Part shown: in pieces, positions 48,901-62,130 of the stretch
Layout: each line of letters starts with the position of its first letter
Position numbering within the stretch: position 1 is the stretch's first letter
NCBI RefSeq assembly: GCF_045679555.1
Contig: NC_092091.1
Location: 71,989,107-72,053,106, forward strand
Direction of reading: 5' to 3'
Origin: Salvelinus alpinus
Taxonomy: Eukaryota; Chordata; Actinopteri; Salmoniformes; Salmonidae
Length of the DNA: 64,000 nt
Program-made: the position numbers and the translations under genes
Notes under the pieces: generated by a model
The model's input: the letters and a program-made list of their open reading frames with translations, nothing else
Told to the model about the DNA's origin: nothing
Databases searched by the model: none

Positions 48901-51900
48901 CCACACAACGAGAAGGGCATCCTGATACAGCTTCCTCCTCCCAGTACTACGAGGGGAAGTAACGACTCACCTGCATTGGCTGGGAATCTCATCCCTTGAC
49001 CACAGTCTGGTCACATGCCGTTCAAACTGAATCGTCGACAACAAGCTGCAGGAAGGAAGAAACAGCCAACGTTTTATGAGGGAGGGAACAGATGGAACTC
49101 GGGAGACAGAGGAAGAGGAACGTAGGATGGAGAAAGCAAGAGGAGGAAGGGGCTGCGGAGGAGGGAAGATGTGGAGGAGGAAGAGGGGAACCATGGAGGT
49201 GTTAGAACTGTCAACAGCCTGGCCACATTTTAACTCAATTGCCCCCAGAACAGGGGTGATGTGAGTGGCTATGATGAAGCTGAGTACAGTGATACCTACT
49301 AACCACCACCACCACATATGACAGCATCTGTATTCGGCAGAGTAGAGGGGGAGGCTCGACAGAGGACTGAGGAAGGGCGGTAGAAGGAAAAGAACAGACA
49401 GCAATGCTACTTTGGTGAGTACCCAATTTGATCTTCTAACAGTGCAGATTCACCTAATATAGATGTGTGTGTGGGCGGTGTGAAAATGTATTTCCTGGTC
49501 GATTCAGCGGCAACCATCTCCTCATTTATCTAAATGTAACAATTTAAAAGTTCCATTGTCAAAATATGTAATAAAGAATCCTGCCCGGGGCATCTGGCAT
49601 TCCAATGGTAGAGAACCTTACCAAACGCCTTTCGGTCCAACTTGGTGATATTTTAAATCATAGTGTTGTTTATTACTCCTAACTGCCCTGTAAAGTTAAT
49701 GGAAGAGAGACCTGATTGTGTAAGTTAGGAATTAACATTTCTTGCATCGAGGAAGGTAGAGCACCTCCCTATCCACATCGACAGGACAGCAGTGTGGAAG
49801 AAGGTGGAACGTTTTAAGTTCCTCTGTGTTCGTATCACCAACAAAACTCACAGGTTGGTGAAGAAGGCGCAACAACGCCTCTTCAACCTCAGCAGGCTGA
49901 AAAAGTATGGCTTGATACCGAAAACCCGAACTAACTTTTACAGGTGCACAATTGATAGCATCCTGTCGGGGGCTGTGGTCCACCGCCTGGTACAGCAACT
50001 GCACCGCCCACAACCGCAGGGCTCTCCAGAGGGAGGTGCAGTCTGCACAATCGCATAACCGGGGACAGACTCACCTGCCCTCCAGGACACCTACAACACC
50101 CGATGTCACAGCAAGGCAAAAAAGATCATCAAGGAACAACCACCACCAGAGCCACTACCTGTTCACCCCGCTATCATCCAGAACGCGAGGTCAGTACAGT
50201 TGTATCAGAGCTGGCACAGAGAGATTGAAAAACAGCTTCCTCATCTCAAGGCTATCAGATTGTTAAACAGCCACCACTAGCACAGAGAGGTGGCTTCCTA
50301 CCTACAGACTTGATATCATTGGCCACTTTAATAAATGGAAACACTATTCACTTTAATAATGCCATTTTAATAATGTTTACATATCTCACATTATTTTGTT
50401 GTGGAATTTGTTAGATATTAGGTTTTGTTGTGGAATTGTTAGATATGACCTGGTATATACTGCTGCACTGTCGGATCTAGAAGCATAAGCATTTCACTAC
50501 ACTCACAATAACATCTGCTAACCATGTGTATGTGACCAATAAAACTTGATTTGATTTGGGGATTTGAGAGGATACCAAATGGAAAGAATTTGGGACATGG
50601 GTTAAGGGCGTGAGGTTGGCAACTGACAGGGAGGCTCAGCCAGACGGGAGAGCATTCTCCCCTGGGGCTCACAGAAAGGATGTGAACAGCACGAACGCAG
50701 TGCACAGAGGAGACAATGAAGCCCCTGTTCCTGTTCCCCTTGCACCTAACCAGCCCGCCCCTGACAGCGCACTGTTGTCTCAGGTTCCGGACTGTTTATG
50801 GCCAAAGGATAAATATGACATAGGGAAGATGAGAGGAGCAACATCTGTGACCTTCTCTCCTAAAAGCACATATCGGTCCCACAAGGCACAGTACCCCTTG
50901 CGTAAGGTAGCATTGGCAAAATCCTGACCTCTCTGCTGAGCAAGGGAGCTGTTGTCACTTGTACGTCATCACCTTGCAACACACCAATTTGTACCGGTTA
51001 GAAAAGCATCTGGTGAATGGAGAATGGTACAAGATCTTAGATGCAGTGTACGCCATGGCCCCAGTAGTGCCAAACCCACTCACTATCCTTACTTCTGTCC
51101 CGCCAGATTCAAATTGCTTTACAGTTGTTGATTTGGCTAATGCATTTTTTAGCATTCCTGCGCACCCTGATTCTCAGTATTGGTTTGTGTTTTTCTTTCA
51201 AAGACTAGATTATATTGAGAGCCCTGTCATTTTTACGGATGAATTGAGTTCGAACTTGCTGTCATTTGTGCCGCTTAAAGGGAGCACTCTTGTTCAGTAT
51301 GTTGATGACCTCCTTCTCTGCTCTCCTGACAGAGAATTATGTCAAATTAATACTGTTGCACTGCTACATTTTCTAGCTGATAACAGCCCCAAGGCCTTGA
51401 AAAACAAATGAACATCTGTCCAACAGACTGTTAAATATTTGGGACAAGTTATCACATCAGGGGGCAGAAGCTTTGCTACAGACAGGGTTGACGCTTGGCT
51501 ACACACAGGGTTAAAGCTACTTTACAAGTTCATAAACTATGCACCAAGGAACATATGTTGACACTGCTGGGAATGGCAGGCTATTGTAGAGTTTGGTTAA
51601 ATTGATTATGCTGAAATTGTCCAACTTCTCTCTGATCTCATTCACTTGAAACCCACGGCCAGCTCAGATAGAGTGGACTAAAGATGGTGAAGAATCGTTC
51701 ATTCGGCTTAAACAGGCACTCTCGTCGCCACCTTGTTTTGGGGTTCCCTGATCACTCCAAACCTTTCCGTTTGTTTGTTTCGGAAAATAATGGGTATATG
51801 TCAACAGTACTGAAACAAACTGTGGTGAGATGAGACCTGTTGGTTTCTACTGGAAACGTCTCCACTCTGTGGCGGCAGCAACGGAGGCAGTGTTGGCCTG

Positions 51901-53095
51901 TGCTGACATTGTAGCTATGCGGCCCTTAACTTAACTTAACCCTTAACTTAACACTTGCCTCATTATGTCTTCTCCCTTATCTCACAGGCAAGGACAGCAC
52001 ATCTCACCCCCGCAAGGCTGCTACATAGGCAGAATGTGTTACTTACAATGTGGCATGTTACTCTGAACCGATGTACGGTCTTAAACCCTGCAACCTTACA
52101 CCCCACACAGTCTGACGGTGATGCACATGACTGCAGTGTGGTGGTTGATCTCTTGTGTAAACCGCGCCCTGATCTCCAAGATGTGACTATACCTAACGGT
52201 GATCTAATCTGTTTTGTTGATGTTCGTGCGAAACGTTCTTCATCAGGTGATCCAGTTGCATCTTATGCTGTGTGTACACCCCACAGTGTTGAGGAGGCAG
52301 CCAGACTGCCCTCCCACTTCTCCTCACAGGCAGCAGAGCTGTTTGCTCTCACACATGCCTTTGTGTTGGGAAAGGGAAAGTCCCTCACAGTGTATACTGC
52401 GTATACTATATGCTTTTGGTGTCTGTCACATTTCTGGAACACTGTGGGAACATTGTGTTTTCCTCAACTCAATAGCACACCATAACACGGTTAAATAACT
52501 GCTTGAGGCAGTACTCCTGCCCTCCACACTTGCTATTTGTAAATGTGCATCTCATACCAAACACACCGATGCTGTTTCTCTAGGAAATGCTGCTGCAGAC
52601 TGTGCAGCGAAAGCGCCTGCTGATTCCCCTACCTCCCCTCTCCTTGTGATGTCATGCATCAACCCTGCCACCTCTCTTTCCTTTAATGATGTCTCTCTGC
52701 TACAACAGGGGGCTGATGGAGTGGAAAAGAAGCGTTGGCAGCAAACATGCGTGACCCCTCTGATGGTGTCTGGAAGGGCCCAACGGGCCTCCCTTTACTC
52801 CCTCCAGTGGCTTTTCCCTACCTTGCAAAATTGTCACATGTAAAGGGAGGCCTGTCGGGCACTTCCAGTGTTACTTCATTGGGACAAAGGGGTCTGAAAA
52901 ATCCCCTGAATAATACCAATCGTAGCCTGGTACTGTAAGTCCAGCGCGGTATATATACCAATGCTTGGAGAAGTTACTACCAGGCCATTATCACTGCAAG
53001 AAATGTTAATTCCTAACTTACACAATAGGTCTCTTTCCATTAAATTTACAGGGCAGTTAGGAGAATAAACAACACTATGATTTAAAATCTATCTG

Positions 53096-53434
53096 TGTAA
53101 TACGTCTGTGTGTAGCTGGTGTAGATGAGTCAGGCGCAGGACAGCAGATAAGAGTAATGTACGCAATATTACTCAACAATAATCATAATACACGTCAAAT
53201 AAATCCAAGGCCACAATAACGGACCACAATACAATAAACAATCACTCACAAACAAACATGGGGGAACAGAGGGTTAAATAATGAACAAGTAATTGAGGGA
53301 TTGAAACCAGGTGTGTATGACAAGGACAAAACAAATGGAAAATGAAAAGTGGATCGGCAATGGCTAGAAGGCCGGTGACGTCGACCGCCAAACGCCGCCC
53401 GAACAAGGGACCGACTTCGGCGGAAGTCGTGACA
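53096..53434 (-). mobile_element. Solo LTR inside the retrovirus, copy B
   Basis: Flanked by ATCTG at 53091-53095 and 53435-53439 as in copy A. It differs by small indels in the GC-rich block near 53385-53410. Confidence 0.88.
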
Positions 53435-55221
53435 ATCTGTGCAGCCCATAATGTTGGAAGAGCTACACCCATTTCAGCTCACCCCACACCTGAGATGCCT
53501 TTCAGTCACTTGATGAGTATTGTCTGGTAATAGTGGACATGTTTTCTAAATGGATAGAATGTTTTCCATGCAGGCATGCGTCATCATCTACAGTATCTAA
53601 GGCACTAATGAGAGAAATTGTTCCCAGTTGGGGGATTCCGACAAAATTCTCAAGCGACAATGGCTCACATTTTTTAAATAATGTAATAAAGAGTTTATCT
53701 GAGTGTCTCACTGTTCATATCATCCGGCTAGTTGGGGCGCAGTAGAATGCGTCAACCAAACCGTGAAAACGAAGCTATGTAAAGTTATGGCTGAGCAAAG
53801 GCTGAGGAAAATTGTGGAGGAGACTTCTCTCCCATGGGTAGAGCCCATTGTTCTACTGGACTGTCGCCCCATGAAATACTTACAGGAAGGCCGATGAAGA
53901 TGTACAACGTGCCGGTGAAGCTGGCCCAGCTCACCTTGACCAGTGTGGACGAACAGATGGTGAAGTATATGATAGAACTTAAGAGCTGCCCTATCCGAGC
54001 CAAAGGGAGGACAGCTGCATAAGATCTCCCCTGGCGACTGGATCGTGGTGAAGGATCTCAGACGAAAGCACTGGCACCAACCTCGCTGGAGGGGACCATA
54101 CCAGGTGCTGCTGACCACTCCGACTGCGGTCAGGATCGCTGAAAGGGACAACTGGATCCAAGGATCCCACTGCCGGAAGGTGGGCAACCCTGAGGACGAT
54201 CAGATCTGAGGTGATGGCAGCAATTCACACTTTTCATCCTGGGACTGGACTGCTGCTCTGTTCAACAGGACAGATTGGTGTCAAAAGTTGGAGGGTAGGA
54301 TTGAGTGGCAATGAACATTCTGACAATTCACCAGCTCACCCCCATGACCCTCCCCCAATCTACTTTGATGAATTGATGTATTTTATCCATAACAAGGTGC
54401 CTCAAACCAATGGACATTGACCGTGTTTGTGGACTGACACCTAAATCGGTGTCAGGGGTTTTTCCCCTGATGGCAATAAGACTTACTGATGTTTCATTCA
54501 TCAATTGAGATGTTTCATTCATCAATTGTTCCCTACACTGTTTCATACAGGCCAATGTCTATCCCCTCACACTGTTTATAAGACCAATCACTGAGAGCTA
54601 TGCAAATACTACAACTCCAAAAATGCGTGAACTGAACTGCAGACGAACGCCTGGCTTTAATTGTTCCTGATACTGTTGTTATTGAGGTTATTCCTGAATC
54701 TTTCTCTTGGTGTGTGAGATTCACTGGTTCTGGAATTGGGAGTGTTAGATAGCCACCTCTGTAAAAAGGGTGTAATGGGAAACGTTAATTGTATGTGTCC
54801 ACATACATCAAATCAAATTGTATTGTAGACCTTACAGTGAAATGCTTACTTACAAACCCTTAACCAACAATTCAGTTTTAAGAAAAATAAGTGTTAAGTA
54901 AAAAATAGATAAGTAAAAAATAAAAGTAACACATAAATGAGTATGCGTCTGACCTTGTAATACTGTGTGAAACGGTCCTATTATAATCTCCTGTTCTTGG
55001 GAGTATCATCATGTGTTGCAAACCAGCTTGCACCTGCGTCTTTGTATAGATGAAGTCCCGCCCAAGAACAGGAAACTATAAAGATATGTGCTTATCACCC
55101 AATGCTTCGGAATTCAGACTGTCTACACTGCACTGAGTAACTGTTCCCTCTGAGCTCAGAAATAAAGAATCTTAGTTTGACTTGGACTCCAGCAAATCCT
55201 TATTTTATAATATCCACAACA

Positions 55222-56200
55222 GTCAGCAAGAAAAAGGTGCTGATCGCGGACTACAGGAAATGGAGGCAGACAGCGGGTCGAGAGCTTCACGTTCCTTGGT
55301 GTCCTTTTGAAGAAAGCACGAAAATGCCTCTTCCCCCTCAGGAGGCTGAAACTATTTTGGCATGGTCTCCCAGATCCTCAAAAAGTTCTACAGCGTCTTG
55401 ACTGCATCACCCCTTGGTATGGCACATTCTTGGCATCCGACCGCAAGGCGCTACAGAGGGTAGTGCGTACGGTCCTGTACATCACTGAGGCAGAGCTCCT
55501 TGTCATCCATGACCTCTATACCAGGTGGTGTCAGAGGAAGGCCCTAAAAATTGTTAAAACACTCCAGCCACCCAAGTCATAGACTGTCCTCTCTACTACC
55601 GCATGGCAAGTCATAGACTGTCCTCTCTACTACCGCATGGCAAGTCATAGACTGTCCTCTCTACTACCGCATGGCAAGTCATAGACTGTCCTCTCTACTA
55701 CCGCATGGCAAGTCATAGACTGTCCTCTCTACTACCGCATGGCAAGCCATAGACTGTCCTCTCTACTACCGCACGGCAAGCCATACCGATGCATCAAGTC
55801 TGGAACCAACAGGACCCCGAACAGCTTCTACCCCCAAGCCGTAAGACTGAAAAAATACTTCATCCGGGAAGTTATTGGTTAACTATTTAACTATCTGCAT
55901 TGACCCTTTGTGTACTAACTCTTTTGACTCATTCACTGCTGCTACTGTTTATTATTCTTCAAGTTGCCTTGTTACTTGACCCTTACACATATTTACACAT
56001 CTACCTCAGTTACTTCGTACCACTGCACATCAACGCAGTACCCCGTGTATATAGCCAAGTTATCGTTTCTCATTGTGTATTTATTCCTTGTGTTATTTCT
56101 CTATTTTTCTCTCTCCATTGTTGAAAGGGGCCCTTAAGCATTTCACTGTTAGTCTAAACCTGTTGTTTACAAAGCATGTGACAAATAACATTTGATTTGA
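55222..56200 (+). mobile_element. LINE 3' part, copy B (with 34-bp tandem repeat 55575-55786)
   Basis: Counterpart of 38694-39672: reverse transcriptase C-terminal block (FPLRRLKLFWHGLPD; DRKALQRVVRTVLYITEAE), the six-copy 34-bp array, and tail TGACAAATAACATTTGATTT. A few substitutions distinguish it from copy A. Confidence 0.85.
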
Positions 56201-56571
56201 GTGTTAAGAGGAAATGACAGAACATTATTCTGTCTCCTCTACTCTATCTCTGAACCGCTGGCCTGGGAGCAGCTAGGCTGTGATGCAAATCCGCATTCAT
56301 CATCCTGCCACTGTCATCTTAGAGAGAGAAAGAGAGAAAGAGTGAAAGAGAGAGTGAAAGAGGGAGAGAAAGAGAGAGAGCGAGAGCAGATGTGTGTCTG
56401 TGTGTTGGAAGAGATAAGATGTTTTGTTAGTCCACAATCATGCATACTTATGTGACATAACATGATATGTCTGAGGCTACACATGTGTGTACCAATATGA
56501 GTGTGTGTATGAATCAAAATAGGTTCTGTGGACATGACTATCCCATGTCCCAAGACAAATCCTACAGCAGA

Positions 56572-56749
56572 GGTTCCCAAACTCGGTCCTGGGGCCCCCC
56601 CTGGGTGCACGTTGTGGTTTCTGCCCTAGCACTACACAGCTGATTCAAATCATCAAAGCTTGATCATGAGTAGGTTATTTGAATCAGCTGTGTAGTGCTA
56701 GGGCAGAAACCAAAACATGCACCCGGGGGGCCAGGATCCAGTTTGGGAA
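56572..56749. mobile_element. Palindromic MITE-like repeat, copy B
   Basis: Counterpart of 40044-40221, essentially identical. Confidence 0.85.
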
Positions 56750-57898
56750 GAAAGAAAGAGGGAGAGTTAGAAAGATGGCAAGAAAAAAGGGAAAGAAAAA
56801 GAGGGAGAAGAACAGAGGCTGGGCTTCCTTGTCATTTTCCCGTTCAATAACATGACATTGTTCACATAATGTGACACTGAAACAGACAATGAAAACGTGA
56901 CATTTGATATGATCAAGTGGAGAACATTGGCGGCTATAAAAGCAAAGTGGAGCGAGTGTCTAACTGACAATGAAACTGACCCACGTTGTTTCACTCTGGT
57001 TTTAAATGCATGTTAGGCCCTGGCCTGGTGGCATTGTTGAGATTGAAGTCTCTTAAAATGACTACTCACTGTTGACCGTTTCATGTCATCTACGGTGCAG
57101 TATATGGAACTGCCGTGGGGAACAAACCAATGGCAGAACGGTTACACTGCTTCTCCCAAATAAAGACATTTAACGATGTCCACCGCTATTCTCATAACAC
57201 TACTTGATTAATCGACCAAAGGCTATGGCCCAAAGTCATGTTATGTGGAGTCACCTTGTAAGTTTCTATGTCTAGATCTTCAACCGTTTTGTATGGATGC
57301 ACAGAAAGCAGGAACACAGCTGGCGTACAACAGGAAATAAAACTCAAAACAGATTTTGTCATTGGATAATATTGCCATTTTACAACAATCTTACAAACAC
57401 ATTGCATAAAATCTAAGAAAATATATATATATTTATATATATCTTTAAATCATTATTAAAACACGTGGTTGTGTATTTACATACATGTGAATATGAATAA
57501 ATAGCTTTTTCTTTTCTTAAATCAATGTATCCACTTAATGCTTACAAAACATATTGTGTCCATATTGTTTGTAGTTGTATGTGTATGTGGTTGGACAGTT
57601 AAATATCATAACTTTAAACTCTCCCCAGTTTCCTTACTTTTGACCAAGACTCAAAAGAGACTGGGAACGGGATTCAAACAAACCACAAGTGATTGGATGG
57701 AGGCTGTATGAGGTCATCTTGCTGTGACAGAAGTGGGACATACTGGAGTCTTGTGAGGGTAAAATGAGTATAACATCCTAATCAAATAAACATCAGATTG
57801 GGTATACCAATCGTATATGATAAGTCTGTATTGTTCAATAGAATTAAAAGCCTAAAATAAAAAAAATTGCGGTCGAATACTTTTCATGGTGATGCTAC

Positions 57899-58184
57899 CC
57901 CAGGGCAGTGAAGGGGACATTGTTTTACATAAGGTGCCATCTTTTGGACGGGACGTTAAACGGGTGTCCTGACTCTGCGGTCATTAAAGATCCCATGGCA
58001 CTTATCGTAGAGTAGGCTAAATCTGGCTAAATTCCCAATCTGGCCCTCATACCATCATGGTCACCTAATCATCCCCAGTTTACAATTGGCTCATTCATCC
58101 TCCCTCCTCTCCCCTGTAACTATTCCCCACGTTGTTGATGTGAATGAGAATGTGTTCTGTTAACTTACCTGGTAAAATAAGTGA
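57899..58184 (+). mobile_element. SINE-type dispersed repeat, copy B
   Basis: Counterpart of 41370-41655, no difference noticed. Confidence 0.65.
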
Positions 58185-58652
58185 TAGTGATTAGTGATTC
58201 AGCTCTGATAGACAAAGGATAAATACTGCACTTTGTGGTAATATTACTTTATGTTACATTAGACCATGATTTCAGAGCAGGGAAATTGGCCACAACCTCA
58301 AAATGTAGAACGTACACATGACCATAGCACTTCAAATTAAAAACTAGAAAGTCAACCCTGGAGCATTCTCAGATTCAGGATGTGTTTATAAAACAATATC
58401 GTTTTATTTTTCATTTTATTGGTATTGTTATATACATGGCATAATTTTGTGCTTTTTTTTATCAAGAAAACATCAGAGGGAAAAAAAGAAGTGTACTTGA
58501 AGTCTGTGTAGAGATTTGGACAAGGCTTCAAGCCAAAGACAGTTTTCCAGTGAGTTAACGATGATCCACTGAAGAGGATGAGAACGTTGGAGGTGATGTG
58601 CTTTACCAACAATAGCAAAGGCACCTGTGTATCGCTTTCTTAGAAAAACAAA

Positions 58653-58715
58653 TCAGTCCACGCAAATCTCTCGGTTCAAGTTCGACCCGGCGCCGGCGCA
58701 ACACTCATTCTCCAT
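58653..58715 (-). CDS. Candidate 63-nt terminal coding exon, copy B
   Basis: Identical to 42124-42186, including acceptor and stop. It lies about 1 kb downstream, on the minus strand, of the Cys-rich exon at 59685-59888, so it could be an alternative last exon of the same gene. A GTGTGT donor-like site occurs inside that exon (AGCAAC|GTGTGT). Function unknown. Confidence 0.3.
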   Translation of the reverse strand: MENECCAGAGSNLNREICVD

Positions 58716-58868
58716 CTGAGAACGATAGAAAAATAGAAAAAAACGGAGAAAACAAATTGTCACTTTATATCGTTTTTTTGTTCCATCAAAATTTTGGAAG
58801 AAGGGGCTTTATCCCCAAGCCTCATTTTTCAAGGGATTCCTGATTTTTCTTCTTTGTTTGGGAGGACT

Positions 58869-59475
58869 GTGAGAGAGAGATGATGAAGGGAGGAGAAAGA
58901 GAGCAGGAGAGAGAACGACAGAGAGGGTTAGAGAAAGAAATAACAACTGACGGAAAGGAAGAGTAATACAAAGAAAGAAGGAAGAGGGGAAAAAGAAAGA
59001 GAGAGGGAAATGAGAAAGAGACAGAAAGAGAGAGGGAGATGAGAAAGAGACAGAAAGAGAGGAGAGAAAGACAGAAAGAGAGAGGGAGATGAGAAAGAGA
59101 CAGAAAGAGAGAGACAGAGATGAGAAAGAGAGAGGGAGATGAGAAAGAGACAGAAAGAGAGAGGGAGATGAGAAAGAGACAGAAAGAGAGAGGGAGATGA
59201 GAAAGAGACAGAAAGAGAGAGGGAGATGAGAAAGAGACAGACAGAGAGGAGAAAGAGACAGACAGAGAGGAGAGAGAGACAGAAAGAGAGAGGGAGATGA
59301 GAAAGAGACAGACAGAGAGGAGAAAGAGACAGACAGAGAGGAGAAAGAGACAGAAAGAAAGGAGAAAGAGACAGAAAGAGAGAGGGAGATGAGAAAGAGA
59401 CAGAAAGAGAGAGGGAGATGAGAAAGAGACAGAAAGAGAGAGGGAGATGAGAAAGAGACAGAAAGAGAGAGTGAA
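58869..59475. repeat. AG-rich imperfect minisatellite
   Basis: GAGAAAGAGACAGAAAGAGA and GGGAGATGAG units, broken by GACAGACAGAGAGG blocks. It spans the right edge of the duplicated segment. Confidence 0.93.
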
Positions 59476-59520
59476 CACCACAGAGAAAGAAAATAAATGA
59501 AGAATGTCTGTCAAAGAAAG

Positions 59521-59592
59521 TAGATCTATCGATGGATGGGGAACAGTATGGATGGGAAACAGTATGGATGGGGAACAGTATGGATGGGGATC
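59521..59592. repeat. 16-bp tandem repeat, about 4 copies
   Basis: GGATGGGGAACAGTAT recurs with one GGGAAACAG variant. Confidence 0.85.
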
Positions 59593-59684
59593 AGGGTCTG
59601 TTGGGCTCCTGGTATCCTGGACTGGGATCCTAACGAGGGGAAGGCCTTTCTGGTGTTCAGCGGTCCGCTGCCCCCTCCCCTCTC

Positions 59685-59888
59685 TCAGCTCCACAGACAC
59701 ACGTTGCTGGTCGTCTGGCAGGTGGAGCCCTTCTCAGCCGGGGACAGGTAGAGCTTGCCGCTTGGGCACACGCACAGCTCGTACACAGTCTGTTTGGGGT
59801 ACGTGGTGCCCGGCGCCCCGTGCAGCGGGTCCGCCGCTGTCCCGTGAGGAATGTTCCCCAGCCGAATTGTGGTGGAATCTAAAAAGAT
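59685..59888 (-). CDS. Terminal coding exon of an unidentified cysteine-rich protein
   Basis: On the minus strand an excellent acceptor (TTTCTCTCACTCTCCAG) is followed by 67 codons and TGA. The peptide contains TTIRLGNIPHGTAADPLHG, then a cysteine cluster YELCVCPSGKLYLSPAEKG ... CQTTSN ... CLWS at the end. The exon is clearly GC-richer than its flanks, and no repeat family explains it. Four cysteines in the last 30 residues suggest an extracellular or secreted C-terminus. Upstream exons should lie beyond 60 kb on the minus strand, but I cannot identify one before the window edge. I do not recognise the gene. It is the best candidate for a host gene here. Confidence 0.55.
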   Translation of the reverse strand: MFLDSTTIRLGNIPHGTAADPLHGAPGTTYPKQTVYELCVCPSGKLYLSPAEKGSTCQTTSNVCLWS

Positions 59889-59968
59889 CTGGAGAGTGAG
59901 AGAAAAAGAAAGAAGGAGAGATAAAGAGGGAGAAAAAGACAATAAGATATAAAACAGAAGGAAGTGAA

Positions 59969-59995
59969 TACAGACAGACAGACAGACAGACAGAC

Positions 59996-60067
<72 letters not shown>
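59969..60067. repeat. (CAGA)n microsatellite
   Basis: About 24 CAGA units with one GACAGAGACAG interruption, located in the presumed intron just upstream of the Cys-rich exon. Confidence 0.96.
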
Positions 60068-60068
<1 letters not shown>

Positions 60069-61268
60069 GCTCTTTTTCAAAGTGCTCAATCGCTATAGCA
60101 AGGTAATTCTAGTGTCTTAATGGTTCCTCACTCCTGCACTATCTAGCTCTCCATGTCGTGACACTCGTAAAATACAGTCTCTCTAAATTGGCCGCCAGAT
60201 GACAGAGGGACACTTCCTGTCCAGTTAAACCATAGAAACAGAATGGAATTACCATGGAAATGATCACATACCAGGCAGCCATTGCGAGAGTACCCATGAG
60301 TTTACCAGTCAAATTGTGAGGGTTAGAGGTTTCTATGGATTCTATTTCTGATTTCAACACCCTTATGCGACCATGGCCTCTCCATCTGTCAAGAGACAAC
60401 ACCTGTGCAGAAGAACCAGCAGCAGTCAGTCAGTAGCATCTCCTCTCCCCGTGTAATGAGCACCATACACTCCATTAGAAGAGCCTTCACTAGGAGTGTG
60501 TATCGTTTATGAAGTGTCATACACACCGCTAACGACGCAATGGAGGGGCGAGAGTGAGAAGGAGCGAGACAAATATAAGGAGAAAGAGAGGGAGAGATGG
60601 AGAGAGAGAGAGGGGAAGAGAGAGGGATAGAGAGAGATTTGTATTTCAAAAGCTGAGTGCTCCTGGTATCGCAATTGAAACAGGCAGCGATCAACTTAGA
60701 ACTCATTAGATCCCCTCTTATTTATTGACGGATATTTATTCGTTTATCCATTTATTTATTTATATATGAATTTATCTAAGTATAAAGTAACAAGAGCACT
60801 CCTTGACAGCCTTAAGTAGCTCGCTACCCGGTAATCTTTCCCGGCATTTACCCACCATCATTCATGTACCCCATTTTCATGATGAAGGAGAAAAGAGAAA
60901 TATACTAAATGGAGAGAGTGACATTGCAGAGAGAGAGAGAGAGAAATAAAGAGAGAGAGAGAGAAAGTGTAGGAACCAGGAAAGAGAACGCTGGTAGTCA
61001 GATATAAGCCGGCGGTAGCGAACCAATTAGTGTAAGTAATGGCGTCTCCGCAAGCTGACAGGCCATATCTTCAACAGCGTAAACACAAACAAAAGCCCAG
61101 ACACACTCCTCCCTCCCCCACTGACTCCCTCCCTCCCCGACTCCCTCCCTCCCTGACTCCCTCCCTCCTCCTCCTCTCCCCAGCATGATGATGGATCAGA
61201 GACGACAGCCGCCGCCATCTTTATCATCTTTCCTTTGATTACCTGGAGCACCACTAATAGTGCATAGT
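60068..61268. other. Presumed intron/intergenic, simple repeats only
   Basis: GA-rich patches at 60545-60640 and 60925-60968 and CCTCCCT repeats at 61108-61172. The 60190-60360 stretch (CCATAGAAACAGAATGGAAT) may be a dispersed-repeat fragment. No exon with convincing splice sites was found. Confidence 0.4.
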
Positions 61269-61905
61269 CCACAGGTCTGGCCTGGTCTGTCAAGGCCTTT
61301 AGCTAACTCCACAGGTCTGGCCTGGTCTGCCATGGCCGTTAGCTAACTCCACAGGTCTGGCCTGGTCTGCCATGGCCGTTAGCTAACTCCACAGGTCTGG
61401 CCTGGTCTGCCATGGCCATTAGCTAACTCCACAGGTCTGGCCTGGTCTGCCATGGCCGTTAGCTAACTCCACAGGTCTGGCCTGGTCTGCCATGGCCGTT
61501 AGCTAACTCCACAGGTCTGGCCTGGTCTGCCATGGCCGTTAGCTAACTCCACAGGTCTGGCCTGGTCTGCCATGGCCATTAGCTAACTCCACAGGTCTGG
61601 CCTGGTCTGCCATGGCCATTAGCTAACTCCACAGGTCTGGCCTGGTCTGCCATGGCCGTTAGCTAACTCCACAGGTCTGGCCATCTGCCATGGCCGTAAG
61701 CTAACTCCACAGGTCTGGCCTGGTCTGCCATGACCGTAAGCTAACTCCACAGGTCTGGCCTGGTCTGCCATGGCCGTAAGCTAACTCCACAGGTCTGACC
61801 TGATCTGCTCGCTAGCTAGCTAACTCCACAGGTCTGGCCTGATCTGCTCGCTAGCTAGCTAACTCCACAGGTGTGGCCTGGTCTGCCCTGGCCGCTAGCC
61901 GACTT
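61269..61905. repeat. 40-bp minisatellite, about 16 copies
   Basis: CTAACTCCACAGGTCTGGCC recurs every 40 bp. Early units carry GCCATGGCCGTTAG or GCCATTAG, later units GCCGTAAG, and the last ones switch to GATCTGCTCGCTAGCTAG. One unit near 61680 has lost TGGT. Confidence 0.95.
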
Positions 61906-62009
61906 CACAGGATTTATGCTACCATGTTAGGCACAGCGTTACAGGGGTCTGGCAGGTAGCAGCATCCTACAGACAAGATGCTAAATAGCTGATAATGTAC
62001 CTTAGGGGC

Positions 62010-62130
62010 GTGTTTCTCAAACCAGTCCTTCAGTCCTTGGACACTGGCACGTCCGATTCAACTAGTCCCGTCAACTAATAATCAAGCCCTTCATTAGCTG
62101 AATCAGGTGTGCCAGTGTTGAAATACATCT
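62010..62130. mobile_element. MITE-like dispersed repeat fragment
   Basis: GTGTTTCTCAAACCAGTCCT, ACTGGCACGTCCGATTCA and AGCTGAATCAGGTGTGCCAG form inverted halves (GGCAC...ATTCA with TGAATCAGGTGTGCC). It is a familiar teleost repeat by eye; the family is not assigned. Confidence 0.5.

Noticed and set aside
60139-60402. 87-codon minus-strand frame with a hydrophobic segment
   Set aside because: No convincing splice sites at its edges, and part looks like a dispersed repeat; not supported as an exon.
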